Below, piece after piece: positions 25,734 through 34,532 of a stretch of 39,571 nucleotides of DNA. The stretch spans positions 1 through 39,571 of the forward strand of contig JAAFJW010000010.1 of assembly GCA_013298995.1 (NCBI GenBank). Reading direction: 5' to 3'. This stretch comes from Sphingobacteriales bacterium (GTDB taxonomy: Bacteria; Bacteroidota; Bacteroidia; Sphingobacteriales; Sphingobacteriaceae). The notes under the pieces are model-generated. The model saw only the letters and a program-made list of their open reading frames with translations, did no database searches and was not told where the DNA came from. Every line of letters starts with the position of its first letter. The stretch's first letter is position 1. A program made the position numbers and the translations under genes.

Positions 25734-27170
25734 ATGATTAAAAGAAATAAGATAAAAAATTTATTAGTTGAGAGTGAATACGGTAAAAAAGTTACCGTAA
25801 TGGGTTGGGTAAAAACTTTTAGAAACAACCGCTTTGTGGCATTAAGCGATGGAAGCTGTATGCAAAATATTCAAATCGTATTGGATTACGAAAACTTACC
25901 CGATACCCTACTTAAAAGAATTACTACAGGCTGTAGCATAAGTGTTACTGGCCTACTTGTACAATCGATAGGTAAAGGACAAAATGTAGAAATAAATGCC
26001 GAAACCGTAGAAATACTGGGCGATTGCGATGCCGAAAAATTTCCACTACAGCCCAAAAAACATAGCCTCGAGTTTTTAAGAGAAAACGCCCATTTACGTT
26101 TTAGAACCAATACATTTAATGCAGTATTTAAAATAAGACATGTATTGGCCTTTGCCGTACACGATTTTTTTAACAAGCGTGGCTTTGTATATATGCACAC
26201 GCCTATTGTAACCGCATCCGATGCCGAGGGTGCAGGCGAAATGTTTAAGGTTACCACGCTCGATTTTGATAATACTCCACGTACCGAAACGGGAGAGGTA
26301 AATTTTAAAGAAGATTTTTTTGGCCGAGCGGCAAACCTTACCGTATCGGGCCAGTTAGAAGCCGAACTTGGTGCGATGGCACTGGGCGAGGTTTATACCT
26401 TTGGCCCCACCTTTAGGGCCGAAAACTCAAATACAACCCGCCACCTTGCCGAGTTTTGGATGATTGAACCCGAGGTGGCTTTCGCCGATTTAGAAGATAA
26501 CATGAACCTAGCCGAAGATTTGCTAAAATATGTTATCCAATATGCCATTACACAGTGTGGCGATGAAATTGAGTTCCTAAAAAATCGCTTGCTAGAAGAA
26601 GAAAAAAATAAACCACAGGCCGAGCGTAGCGAGCTAGATTTATTACAAAAACTACAATTTTGTTTAGATAATGATTTTGAAAGGCTAACCTATACCGAAG
26701 CTATTGATATATTAAAAGCATCAAAACCCAATCAAAAAAAACAATTCAAATATATTATTGATGGCTGGGGCGCCGATTTACAAAGCGAACACGAACGCTT
26801 TTTGGTGGAAAAACATTTTAAAAAGCCTGTTATACTTACCGATTATCCCAAAGAAATAAAATCATTTTACATGCGCCAAAATGAAGATGGCAAAACGGTA
26901 AGGGCTATGGATATACTGTTTCCTGGTATTGGCGAAATTATAGGTGGCTCGCAAAGGGAAGAACGCTTAGATATGCTTATTAACAGAATGAACGAGATGA
27001 ATATCCCGCAAGACGAATTATACTGGTACCTTGATTTACGGAAATTTGGCACCGCTCCTCATGCTGGCTTTGGGCTAGGTTTTGAAAGATTGGTGCTATT
27101 TGTAACCGGGATGACAAATATTAGGGACGTGATACCGTTTCCTAGGTTTCCAAAAAATGCGGAGTTTTAA
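25734..27170 (+). CDS. asnS: Asparaginyl-tRNA synthetase
   Basis: A 478-residue class IIb aminoacyl-tRNA synthetase that charges tRNA-Asn. It has an N-terminal OB-fold anticodon-binding domain (about 15-105), motif 2 [21 protein letters not shown] near residue 227, and motif 3 [21 protein letters not shown] near the C-terminus. The SNT and FWMIEPE sequence marks AsnRS, not AspRS. The track starts at TTG 25728; ATG 25734 is the natural start ([11 protein letters not shown]). Length is close to the usual 466 residues. Confidence 0.96.
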   Translation: MIKRNKIKNLLVESEYGKKVTVMGWVKTFRNNRFVALSDGSCMQNIQIVLDYENLPDTLLKRITTGCSISVTGLLVQSIGKGQNVEINAETVEILGDCDAEKFPLQPKKHSLEFLRENAHLRFRTNTFNAVFKIRHVLAFAVHDFFNKRGFVYMHTPIVTASDAEGAGEMFKVTTLDFDNTPRTETGEVNFKEDFFGRAANLTVSGQLEAELGAMALGEVYTFGPTFRAENSNTTRHLAEFWMIEPEVAFADLEDNMNLAEDLLKYVIQYAITQCGDEIEFLKNRLLEEEKNKPQAERSELDLLQKLQFCLDNDFERLTYTEAIDILKASKPNQKKQFKYIIDGWGADLQSEHERFLVEKHFKKPVILTDYPKEIKSFYMRQNEDGKTVRAMDILFPGIGEIIGGSQREERLDMLINRMNEMNIPQDELYWYLDLRKFGTAPHAGFGLGFERLVLFVTGMTNIRDVIPFPRFPKNAEF

Positions 27171-27257
27171 ATTATTTTAATAAGGTTGGTAACACCCTAA
27201 ATCGATTAAAAATATATAAACCCAAAAGCCATATAATTTAGGCCATTGCTAATTTAA

Positions 27258-27289
27258 TTGTGAAAGCTAAAATTATTATTCTTTATTTG
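27258..27289 (+). promoter_or_regulatory. Putative topA promoter
   Basis: TTG (27258-27260), a 21-bp spacer and TTTATTTG (27282-27289) are near the consensus. The ATTTGC core recurs in other promoters here. Confidence 0.35.
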
Positions 27290-27305
27290 CGTAAAATTCA
27301 ATTTG

Positions 27306-29660
27306 ATGGCAAAAAACTTATTAATTGTAGAATCTCCGGCGAAAGCCAAAACAATAGAAGGCTACTTGGGCAAAGATTTTTTGGTAAAATCGAGTTTTGG
27401 CCACATTCGTGATTTAAAAAAAGACGATAGTGCCATAGAAACCGAAAATAATTTTAAGCAGCATTACGAAATCCCAGCTGATAAAAAATCGCTTGTTGCC
27501 GAGCTTAAAAAACTAGCCAAAGAAGCCGAAATGGTTTGGCTAGCATCGGACGAGGACCGCGAGGGAGAAGCTATTTCATGGCATTTATTCGAATCTTTGG
27601 ATTTAAAAGAAGCCAAAACCAAGCGTATTGTTTTTCACGAAATTACGCAACCCGCCATTTTAAAAGCCATACAAAACCCTCGAAATATAGATTATAACTT
27701 GGTTTATGCCCAACAAGCCCGCAGGGTTTTAGATAGGCTGGTAGGCTTCGAGCTTTCGCCCGTATTGTGGCGCAAGGTAAAACCTTCGCTATCGGCAGGT
27801 AGGGTACAATCCGTTGCGGTACGTTTAATAGTTGATAGAGAGCGTGAGGTAAATAAATTTGATAGTGAAGCCGCTTACCGTATTGTAGCCATATTTGCCA
27901 ACGATAAAAACCAAACTTTTAAAGCCGAACTCGCCCAACGCTACGAAAAAGAAGCCGATGCCGAAAAGTTTCTAAACGATTGCTTAAATGCTACTTTTAC
28001 GGTAAACAACCTAGAGGTTAAACCTTTAAAACGTAACCCTGCTGCACCTTTTACCACATCAACCTTGCAACAAGAGGCCAGCCGAAAATTAGGTTTTTCG
28101 GTTTCCCGAACCATGCAGGTAGCACAAAAACTGTACGAAACAGGTAAAATAACATACATGCGTACCGATTCGGTAAACTTATCGGATACCGCATTAGATG
28201 CTGCAGCAAAGGAAATAAAAGCGGCTTATGGTAACAATTACCATCAATTACGAAAATTTAAAACAAAAGCAGCAGGTGCGCAAGAAGCCCACGAGGCTAT
28301 ACGTCCAACCGATTTTAGCAACCACTCTATTTCGGATATGGATGCATCCGAAAAACGCTTGTACGAATTAATTTGGAAACGAGCTATTGCATCGCAAATG
28401 AGCGAAGCGCAGATAGAAAAAACCATTGCCAAAATTGGCCTAAGCACCCGTAAAGAAGAACTAACGGCCAGCGGCGAGGTACTAAAATTTGATGGCTTTT
28501 TAAAAGTTTATCTCGAAAGCGATGATGAAGAATCGGACGCACACTTAGACGATAGCAAAACCGATAATGCAATTTTACCGCCACTTGCAACGGGGCAAAA
28601 TGTAAATTTAAACGAGATGAATGCTACCGAACGCTTCTCACGCCCGCCATCTCGCTATACCGAAGCATCTTTGGTAAAAAAATTAGAAGAACTGGGCATA
28701 GGTCGCCCATCTACTTATGCGCCCACTATTTCTACCGTACAAAACCGTGGTTATGTAGTAAAAGAAGACCGTGAAGGTAAGCAACGCAATTATAAAACCA
28801 TACTTTTAAAAGCGGGTAAAATTACCAGCAATACCCTTAGTGAAGTTACAGGAACCGAGAAATCAAAACTTTTCCCTACCGATATAGGCGCAGTGGTAAA
28901 CGATTTTTTGGTAGAACATTTTAAAGATATTGTTGATTTTAATTTTACAGCTAATGTTGAAAAAGAATTTGACGAAATAGCCAAAGGGATGAAAGAATGG
29001 ACAGAAATGCTCCACTCATTTTACAAGCCATTTCATATAGATGTGGATAATACCATGAAAAATGCCGAGCGAGCAAATGGCGAACGTTACTTAGGCGAAC
29101 ATCCCGAAAACGGCAAAAAAATTACAGTACGTATAGGCAAATTTGGTCCTTTTGTGCAAATAGGCGAGGCATTGGCCGAAGGCGAAGAGGGCGAAAAACC
29201 AACTTATGCCAGCCTACGCAACGGTTTAATGATAGAAAGCATTACGCTTGACCAAGCTTTAGAACTTTTTAAGTTACCAAAATCGGTGGGCGAGTTCGAA
29301 GGAAGCGAAGTTAAAGCAAATATTGGCCGCTTTGGCCCTTATGTATTACACGATAAAAAATTTATATCTATACCCAAAGAGATAGACCCATTAGATATTA
29401 CACTCGAAAAAGCCATCGAACTAATTACCGAAAAACGCCAAAAAGATATTGATAAACTAATAAAAACCTTTACCGAAAATCCCGAAGCAAGTATCGAAAA
29501 CGGGCGATGGGGACCATTTATACGGTTTGGTAAACTCAATATTAAAATCCCGAAAGGTAAAGAAGTAGAAACCATTACTTATGATGATGTGCTGGCACTA
29601 GCCGCAGAAGCCGATAAGGCACCTAAAAAAGGTGGACGAAAATTTGCGAAGAAAAAATAG
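27306..29660 (+). CDS. topA: DNA topoisomerase I
   Basis: A 784-residue type IA topoisomerase that relaxes negative supercoils. The TOPRIM domain starts with LLIVESPAKAKTIEGYLG (E9) and has the metal-binding ASDEDREGEA (D82, D84, E86). The active-site tyrosine is Y284 in ITYMRTDS. Instead of C4 zinc fingers the C-terminal part has repeated GxFGPYV/F units (RIGKFGPFVQIG, NIGRFGPYVL, NGRWGPFIRFG) and a lysine-rich tail, usual for Bacteroidota TopA. The track starts at TTG 27303; ATG 27306 gives MAKNLLIVESPAKAK. Confidence 0.97.
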   Translation: MAKNLLIVESPAKAKTIEGYLGKDFLVKSSFGHIRDLKKDDSAIETENNFKQHYEIPADKKSLVAELKKLAKEAEMVWLASDEDREGEAISWHLFESLDLKEAKTKRIVFHEITQPAILKAIQNPRNIDYNLVYAQQARRVLDRLVGFELSPVLWRKVKPSLSAGRVQSVAVRLIVDREREVNKFDSEAAYRIVAIFANDKNQTFKAELAQRYEKEADAEKFLNDCLNATFTVNNLEVKPLKRNPAAPFTTSTLQQEASRKLGFSVSRTMQVAQKLYETGKITYMRTDSVNLSDTALDAAAKEIKAAYGNNYHQLRKFKTKAAGAQEAHEAIRPTDFSNHSISDMDASEKRLYELIWKRAIASQMSEAQIEKTIAKIGLSTRKEELTASGEVLKFDGFLKVYLESDDEESDAHLDDSKTDNAILPPLATGQNVNLNEMNATERFSRPPSRYTEASLVKKLEELGIGRPSTYAPTISTVQNRGYVVKEDREGKQRNYKTILLKAGKITSNTLSEVTGTEKSKLFPTDIGAVVNDFLVEHFKDIVDFNFTANVEKEFDEIAKGMKEWTEMLHSFYKPFHIDVDNTMKNAERANGERYLGEHPENGKKITVRIGKFGPFVQIGEALAEGEEGEKPTYASLRNGLMIESITLDQALELFKLPKSVGEFEGSEVKANIGRFGPYVLHDKKFISIPKEIDPLDITLEKAIELITEKRQKDIDKLIKTFTENPEASIENGRWGPFIRFGKLNIKIPKGKEVETITYDDVLALAAEADKAPKKGGRKFAKKK

Positions 29661-29675
29661 CTTTATAAGACATAA

Positions 29676-29764
29676 GACATTCCAAGTTTTAAAAACTTGG
29701 AATGTCTATTTGGAATGGAATGTCTAGTTGGAAAGTTTCTAAAACTTGGAAAGTCTAGTTGTAA
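29676..29764. repeat. Palindrome and degenerate repeats after topA
   Basis: A perfect inverted repeat of 15-bp arms around a single base (29676-29690 with 29692-29706, core CCAAGTTTT/AAAACTTGG) can act as the topA terminator. It is followed by partial copies of the same words (TTGGAATGTCTA, TTGGAATGGAATGTCTAG, ACTTGGAAAGTCTAG), giving a short cluster of related repeats up to the mnmA promoter. Confidence 0.65.
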
Positions 29765-29774
29765 ATTAATCGCT

Positions 29775-29782
29775 TATATTTG
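29775..29782 (+). promoter_or_regulatory. Putative mnmA -7 element
   Basis: TATATTTG exactly matches TAnnTTTG and ends 20 bp before the ATG. No well-placed -33 TTTG is seen. Confidence 0.45.
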
Positions 29783-29802
29783 CAAGCTATACAGCATTAA
29801 AA

Positions 29803-30891
29803 ATGAGCAAACACGGTAGAATATTAGTAGCCATGAGCGGCGGAGTAGATAGCTCGGTTGCAGCTGTTATGCTACACGAGCAAGGCTACGAAGTTATTGG
29901 GCTTACTATGAAAACCTGGGATTACGCATCATCCGGTATAAATAACAAAGAAACAGGGTGTTGTAGCCTAGATTCGATAAACGATGCCCGTACATTGGCC
30001 GTTAATTACGGCTTTCCGCATTATATTTTAGATATTAGAGATGAGTTTGGCGATTTTGTGATTGATAATTTTGTGGACGAGTATGTGGCTGGCCGCACTC
30101 CAAACCCCTGTGTATTATGCAATACGCACATAAAATGGAATGCGCTTTTAAAACGAGCCAATAAACTAGATTGCGAATTTATTGCCACTGGGCATTACGC
30201 CAATATACGCAAACATACAAACGATAGGTATGTAATATCGAAAGGGAAAGACGAAAATAAAGACCAATCGTATGTGCTGTGGGGCGTTACACAAGAAAAC
30301 CTAGCCCGTACAAAATTTCCATTGGGTTCGTTTGCAAAATCAGAAATTAGGCAAATGGCTTTGGATATGGGCCAAGCCGAACTGGCCAATAAAAGCGAAA
30401 GCTACGAAATATGCTTTGTACCCGATAACGATTACCGAGCATTTTTAAAACACCGCCTACCCGAGCTAGAAAACACAGTAAAAGGAGGTGATTTTGTATT
30501 AACCGATGGCACAAAAGTAGGTACACACCAAGGCTACCCATTTTATACCATTGGCCAAAGGCGAGGCTTAAATATTGCATTGGGGCATCCCATGTTTGTA
30601 ACCCAAATACTGCCCGAAAGCAATACCGTAGTGTTAGGCACACAAGATGAATTACAAAAAATGAGTGCCAAAGTGCGTGGTTTAAACTTAATAAAATATG
30701 CCAGCATAACCGAACCATTAGAAGCAATAACCAAAATACGATATAAGGATGCTGGAGCGTTAAGTTATATTTACCAAGAAAACGATTTGATGCATATAAA
30801 CTTTCATCACTCGGTTTCGGGTATTGCACCTGGGCAGTCGGCAGTTTTTTACGAAGGTAACGACCTACTGGGTGGTGGATTTTTAATTTAA
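29803..30891 (+). CDS. mnmA: tRNA-specific 2-thiouridylase MnmA
   Basis: A 362-residue enzyme that makes 2-thiouridine at position 34 of tRNA-Lys, -Glu and -Gln. The PP-loop SGGVDSS (12-18) binds ATP. The catalytic cysteines are C106 (NPCVLCN) and C204 (YEICFV). The GQRRGLNIALGHP segment of the central domain is conserved. Length is standard. The lipoprotein gene follows after 6 bp and is probably on the same transcript, although a functional link is not evident. Confidence 0.97.
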   Translation: MSKHGRILVAMSGGVDSSVAAVMLHEQGYEVIGLTMKTWDYASSGINNKETGCCSLDSINDARTLAVNYGFPHYILDIRDEFGDFVIDNFVDEYVAGRTPNPCVLCNTHIKWNALLKRANKLDCEFIATGHYANIRKHTNDRYVISKGKDENKDQSYVLWGVTQENLARTKFPLGSFAKSEIRQMALDMGQAELANKSESYEICFVPDNDYRAFLKHRLPELENTVKGGDFVLTDGTKVGTHQGYPFYTIGQRRGLNIALGHPMFVTQILPESNTVVLGTQDELQKMSAKVRGLNLIKYASITEPLEAITKIRYKDAGALSYIYQENDLMHINFHHSVSGIAPGQSAVFYEGNDLLGGGFLI

Positions 30892-30897
30892 TAGGTT

Positions 30898-31566
30898 ATG
30901 ATAAAAATGTTTAAGGTTTTAGGTTTTTTATTTTTGATGTTTGTGATAATATCCTGTAATAAAGATAATCCTTCACCCGATTTTAAGTACAATTTTTATC
31001 CTTTGGCATTAAAAAAAGTTTTGATTTACGAAGTAGATTCTACCGATATAAACAGCTTTAACAAAACCACCAAAAACTTTAAATTTCAAATTAAAGATTC
31101 GATTGCCGATACTTATATAGATGCCACCAACCGCACAGCATACCGTATAGAGCGGTATAAGAAACAAGCAAACGAAACAGTATGGAGATTCCAAAAAATA
31201 ATTTCGAGAGTACTTAACACCCGCAATGCCGAAGAAACTATTGATAACAAAACCTATATCCGCTTGGTTTTTCCACCCGAAATTGGCACCAGCTGGAATG
31301 GTAACTCTAAAAACGATTTTATAGAAAAAGAGTTTTCGATTACCGAAATGTACGATACATTTTCATTGAAAAATTTAGCCTTTAAAAATACCTTAATTAC
31401 TCATTTTGAAGAAGTTAATTTAATTAGAGAAGATAAAGAAAGCCATACTTATGCCCAAGGCGTAGGCCTAATAGCCTCGGATGTAAGGGCGGTTGATGTA
31501 GATATATCGAACCAAAAAATAACCAATGGTTTTTTTTATACCATGCAGCTAATTGCTTACAGGTAA
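30898..31566 (+). CDS. Uncharacterised lipoprotein
   Basis: A 222-residue protein with a lipoprotein signal (GFLFLMFVIISCNKDN, lipidation at the Cys around residue 20). The mature part alternates short beta strands and contains the segment RFQKIISRVLNTRNAEETID. I recognise no family. The start may be M1 or M4, since both precede the same signal peptide. Being 6 bp after mnmA, it is likely co-transcribed. Expected location is the periplasmic or outer membrane surface. Confidence 0.7.
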   Translation: MIKMFKVLGFLFLMFVIISCNKDNPSPDFKYNFYPLALKKVLIYEVDSTDINSFNKTTKNFKFQIKDSIADTYIDATNRTAYRIERYKKQANETVWRFQKIISRVLNTRNAEETIDNKTYIRLVFPPEIGTSWNGNSKNDFIEKEFSITEMYDTFSLKNLAFKNTLITHFEEVNLIREDKESHTYAQGVGLIASDVRAVDVDISNQKITNGFFYTMQLIAYR

Positions 31567-31731
31567 TATCACATACACTTGTAAAATACGGAATGAAATG
31601 TATTAGTTAAAATAGCGGATAACTTTAAGCTCTAAAACGGTAAAATACATTGATTAATAATATATTAAAGTAATAATATAGTATTAAAATCTAGTTTTAA
31701 ACCCTTTTATATTTTATTTAACCACCTTTTT

Positions 31732-31772
31732 TGTTTTTAAAATTTTAGATGAAATGTAAAATTTTAAAAACA
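31732..31772. repeat. Perfect 16-bp inverted repeat upstream of an ABC exporter gene
   Basis: TGTTTTTAAAATTTTA (31732-31747) and TAAAATTTTAAAAACA (31757-31772) pair perfectly around a 9-bp loop. It lies 71 bp before the ABC gene start and 165 bp after the lipoprotein stop, so it could be an operator or a weak terminator. The rest of 31567-31843 is featureless A/T-rich sequence. Confidence 0.5.
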
Positions 31773-31843
31773 CCAACTTCTACAAAAAATAAAATCTTAG
31801 TTTCGCCAATTCGTTAATTTTTATAAAACGAAATAAAACAACA

Positions 31844-33667
31844 ATGGCAAGAAACGGACTAAACAGCAGTTCAGCACAAACACAAGAGCTATCAAAAGCT
31901 AAAATCAATAAAGAAAATCTCCAAAAAATTTCGGGGCTACTAAAATACCTTAAACCTTACCGTGGTAAATTTGGTATTGGCATGGTGTTTTTATTGCTAT
32001 CGAGCTTAACAGGTTTGGCTTTCCCGGCATTAATAAAAATGATGGTAGAAACCGCACAAGGGCATTTGGCAGGTTATGGCTTGCCGCAAACGGTTAATGG
32101 CATAGGTTTTTTAGCTTTCGCGATTTTGTTTTTACAATCCTTTGTATCGTTTTTTAGAATACGCCTTTTTGTTGAAGTAGCCGAAAAAGCCTTGGCCGAT
32201 ATTAGGCGTGATACCTACTTTAAAATGATTACCTTACCCATGAATTTTTTTGCCAACCGCCGTGTGGGCGAATTAAATAGCCGTATATCGGCCGATTTAT
32301 CGCAAATACAAGACACCATAACCACTACCCTAGCCGAAATGATACGCCAAATTATTTTGCTTATTGGCGGCATTACTTTATTAATTATTGTATCGGGCAA
32401 GCTAACGCTGTTTAACCTATCTATACTGCCTTTAATTGTGGTAGCTGGTGTGTTTTTTGGTAAAGCTATACGCAAAATATCACGCAGTGCGCAAGATAAA
32501 TTGGCCGAATCGAACACCGTGGTTGAAGAAACCTTGCAAGGCATAGCCAACGTAAAAGCCTTTGTAAACGAAGCCTACGAAGCCAACCGTTACGATAAAA
32601 GCCTACGTGAAGTAGTAAAAATTGCCCTACGTGGGGCAAATTACCGTGGTGCTTTTGCATCGTTTATTATATTTTGCTTGTTTGGGGCTATTGTGGGCGT
32701 AATTTGGTACGGCAGTTTATTGGTGCAAGCAGGCAGCTTAAGTGTAGGCGATTTGCTGGCTTATGTACTCTACTCGGTATTTGTGGGTGCGGCAATGGGC
32801 AGTTTTCCAGAGCTTTATGCCAATGTACAAAAAGCCGTTGGCGCATCGGAACGGGTTTTAGAAATTTTAGACGAAGCAAACGAGCCAATCTCAATCCGTG
32901 AAAACGACAATAAAATTAACCAAGTTATAAAAGGCGATTTAGCTTTTAAAAACATCCGCTTTGCGTACCCTAGCCGTAGCGAAATTACGGTTTTACACGA
33001 TGTAAGTTTTGAGGCAAAAATGGGGCAAAAAATAGCCATTGTAGGCCCATCGGGTGCCGGAAAATCAACCATTGCAGGCTTAATTTTAAAGTTTTATGAT
33101 GCCCTTAACGGGGATATTTTATTTGATGGCAAACCTATTTCGGGCTATTTATTAACTGATATACGCAAGCAAGTAGCCATTGTACCGCAAGATGTGATTT
33201 TGTTTGGCGGCACCATTTTAGAAAACATTGCCTACGGTAAACTCGGCGCAAGCCAACAAGAAATTATGGAGGCTGCCCAAAAAGCCAATGCACACCAGTT
33301 TATATCGGCTTTCCCCGAGGCTTACGAAACTGTTGTAGGCGAACGGGGTGTAAAACTATCGGGCGGGCAACGCCAGCGTATTGCCATTGCTAGGGCATTA
33401 CTTAAAAATCCAGCCATACTTATTTTGGATGAGGCTACATCGTCGTTAGATTCCGAATCGGAACGGTTGGTACAAGAAGCCCTAGAAATTTTAATGAAAA
33501 ACCGTACTTCTATCATTATTGCTCACCGATTATCAACCATACGGGATGCCGATAAAATTATAGTTTTAGACCACGGCAATGTGGTAGAAAGCGGTACACA
33601 CCAACAGTTGGTGCAGATAGAAAACGGGTTGTATAAGCATTTGAGTGGGTTGCAGACTAATTTATAA
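31844..33667 (+). CDS. ABC exporter, MsbA/ABCB-like, with intact ATPase site
   Basis: A 607-residue half-transporter. The membrane domain (about 40-330) has six helices. Nucleotide-binding motifs are Walker A GPSGAGKST (401-409), signature LSGGQRQR (505-512), Walker B ILILDE with the catalytic E530, and H561. Unlike the exporter at 15901-17688 its active site is canonical, so it may work as a homodimer. Substrate is unknown; lipid or peptide export is typical. The N-terminal 30 residues are polar and cytoplasmic. It is a single gene, convergent with rpsJ. Confidence 0.92.
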   Translation: MARNGLNSSSAQTQELSKAKINKENLQKISGLLKYLKPYRGKFGIGMVFLLLSSLTGLAFPALIKMMVETAQGHLAGYGLPQTVNGIGFLAFAILFLQSFVSFFRIRLFVEVAEKALADIRRDTYFKMITLPMNFFANRRVGELNSRISADLSQIQDTITTTLAEMIRQIILLIGGITLLIIVSGKLTLFNLSILPLIVVAGVFFGKAIRKISRSAQDKLAESNTVVEETLQGIANVKAFVNEAYEANRYDKSLREVVKIALRGANYRGAFASFIIFCLFGAIVGVIWYGSLLVQAGSLSVGDLLAYVLYSVFVGAAMGSFPELYANVQKAVGASERVLEILDEANEPISIRENDNKINQVIKGDLAFKNIRFAYPSRSEITVLHDVSFEAKMGQKIAIVGPSGAGKSTIAGLILKFYDALNGDILFDGKPISGYLLTDIRKQVAIVPQDVILFGGTILENIAYGKLGASQQEIMEAAQKANAHQFISAFPEAYETVVGERGVKLSGGQRQRIAIARALLKNPAILILDEATSSLDSESERLVQEALEILMKNRTSIIIAHRLSTIRDADKIIVLDHGNVVESGTHQQLVQIENGLYKHLSGLQTNL

Positions 33668-33710
33668 ACAGGCAACGGGCTTTCGGGCAGGATAGCTTTG
33701 GGCAGTGAGT

Positions 33711-33830
33711 TTAGGTGTTTAACCGCATCGCTTAGGTGTTTAACCTAATTGCATTGGGTCTATAACCTAAAACTTTGGGTCTAGAACCCAAACGGTGGGG
33801 TTGATAACCTAAACGAAGGGGTTTTTAGTA
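33711..33830. repeat. Tandem array of about six mini-palindromes with 21-bp period
   Basis: Unit starts are at 33711, 33732, 33754, 33775, 33796 and 33817. Units read TTAGGTGTTTAACC, TTAGGTGTTTAACCTAA, TTGGGTCTATAACCTAA, TTGGGTCTAGAACCCAA, TGGGGTTGATAACCTAA, then a decayed AGGGGTTTTTAG. Several units are palindromic and co-vary between the arms (TTAGGT with ACCTAA, TTGGGT with ACCCAA). Confidence 0.65.
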
Positions 33831-33859
33831 ATGCGTTATAAGTTCAGCCCGTGGATGAT

Positions 33860-33889
33860 GGCACACCAAAAATTAACGGTTGGTGTGCC
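33860..33889. repeat. 10-bp perfect inverted repeat
   Basis: GGCACACCAA and TTGGTGTGCC around a 10-bp loop. It may be a first, U-run-less hairpin after the exporter gene. Confidence 0.5.
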
Positions 33890-33933
33890 ACAACCACGGT
33901 AACGAACAATCCCCCCTACCAAATCCCAACCAC

Positions 33934-33967
33934 AAAAAAAGCCCTTACAAAACTGCAAGGGCTTTTT
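33934..33967. terminator. Bidirectional terminator between the exporter and rpsJ
   Basis: Stem GCCCTT (33941-33946) with AAGGGC (33957-33962), A-run on the left and T-run on the right. It can end both the plus-strand exporter transcript and the minus-strand rpsJ transcript. Confidence 0.8.
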
Positions 33968-33987
33968 AATATCAAAACAAAAACCTA

Positions 33988-34293
33988 TCAGACTTTAATC
34001 TCAACCTCTACACCCGAAGGAAGCTCTAATTTCATAAGTGCGTCAACCGTTTTGGCCGATGCGCTGTAAATATCCAACAACCTTTTGTACGAGCATAATT
34101 GAAACTGCTCTCTCGCTTTTTTGTTTACGTGTGGTGAACGTAATACGGTAAAAATTTTCTTTTCGGTAGGTAAGGGAATTGGTCCGCTTACTACTGCACC
34201 CGTAGGTTTTACTGTTTTTACAATTTTCTCGGCCGATTTATCAACCAAGTTGTAATCGTACGATTTTAATTTAATTCTAATTCTTTGGCTCAT
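33988..34293 (-). CDS. rpsJ: 30S ribosomal protein uS10
   Basis: A 101-residue S10, with the standard opening [21 protein letters not shown] and the S10 signature around [12 protein letters not shown]. It is a 30S head component and, as NusE, a transcription antitermination factor. It is the last gene of this minus-strand cluster. The usual continuation into rplC is absent; a terminator follows 21 bp after the stop. Confidence 0.97.
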   Translation of the reverse strand: MSQRIRIKLKSYDYNLVDKSAEKIVKTVKPTGAVVSGPIPLPTEKKIFTVLRSPHVNKKAREQFQLCSYKRLLDIYSASAKTVDALMKLELPSGVEVEIKV

Positions 34294-34353
34294 TTTTATT
34301 TGTTTTAAGTGTAAGCAAGGTTAGAGCTATTAGTAACCAGGCCTTTTTTTTGA

Positions 34354-34500
34354 TGGTTAATTATTAATTGTTAATGGTAAATGGTTAATTGTTAATGGTT
34401 AATTGTTAATTGTTAATTGTTAATGGTTAATGGTTAATTATTAATGGTTAATTGTTAATTATTAATGGTTAATGGTTAATGGAATGGCTAATTAATAATT
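34354..34500. repeat. Heptanucleotide tandem repeat between fusA and rpsJ
   Basis: Eighteen consecutive 7-bp units (34354-34479) of the form T(G/T)(G/A)TTAA: TGGTTAA, TTGTTAA and TTATTAA in mixed order, with a single T-to-A change in unit 4. A shortened and degenerate part follows. The right edge (about 34490-34520) contains the reverse complement of the array (TTAACCATTTAACCATTAAC), so it can fold back. On the transcript it lies in the 5' region of rpsJ. Confidence 0.88.
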
Positions 34501-34532
34501 AACCATTTAACCATTAACAATTATGTTTATGT

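Larger units (their letters stand above)
33668..33987. other. Intergenic region between convergent genes
   Basis: No gene. It holds a 21-bp mini-palindrome array, a 10-bp inverted repeat and a shared terminator, each listed separately. The ORF 33851-34069 runs through the terminator into rpsJ and is rejected. Confidence 0.7.

Noticed and set aside
33851-34069. 72-residue plus-strand ORF
   Set aside because: It crosses the bidirectional terminator and enters rpsJ antisense.
34354-34500. CRISPR array
   Set aside because: Units are 7 bp with no spacers and no cas genes are near; it is a simple tandem repeat. The 21-bp array at 33711-33830 also lacks spacers.
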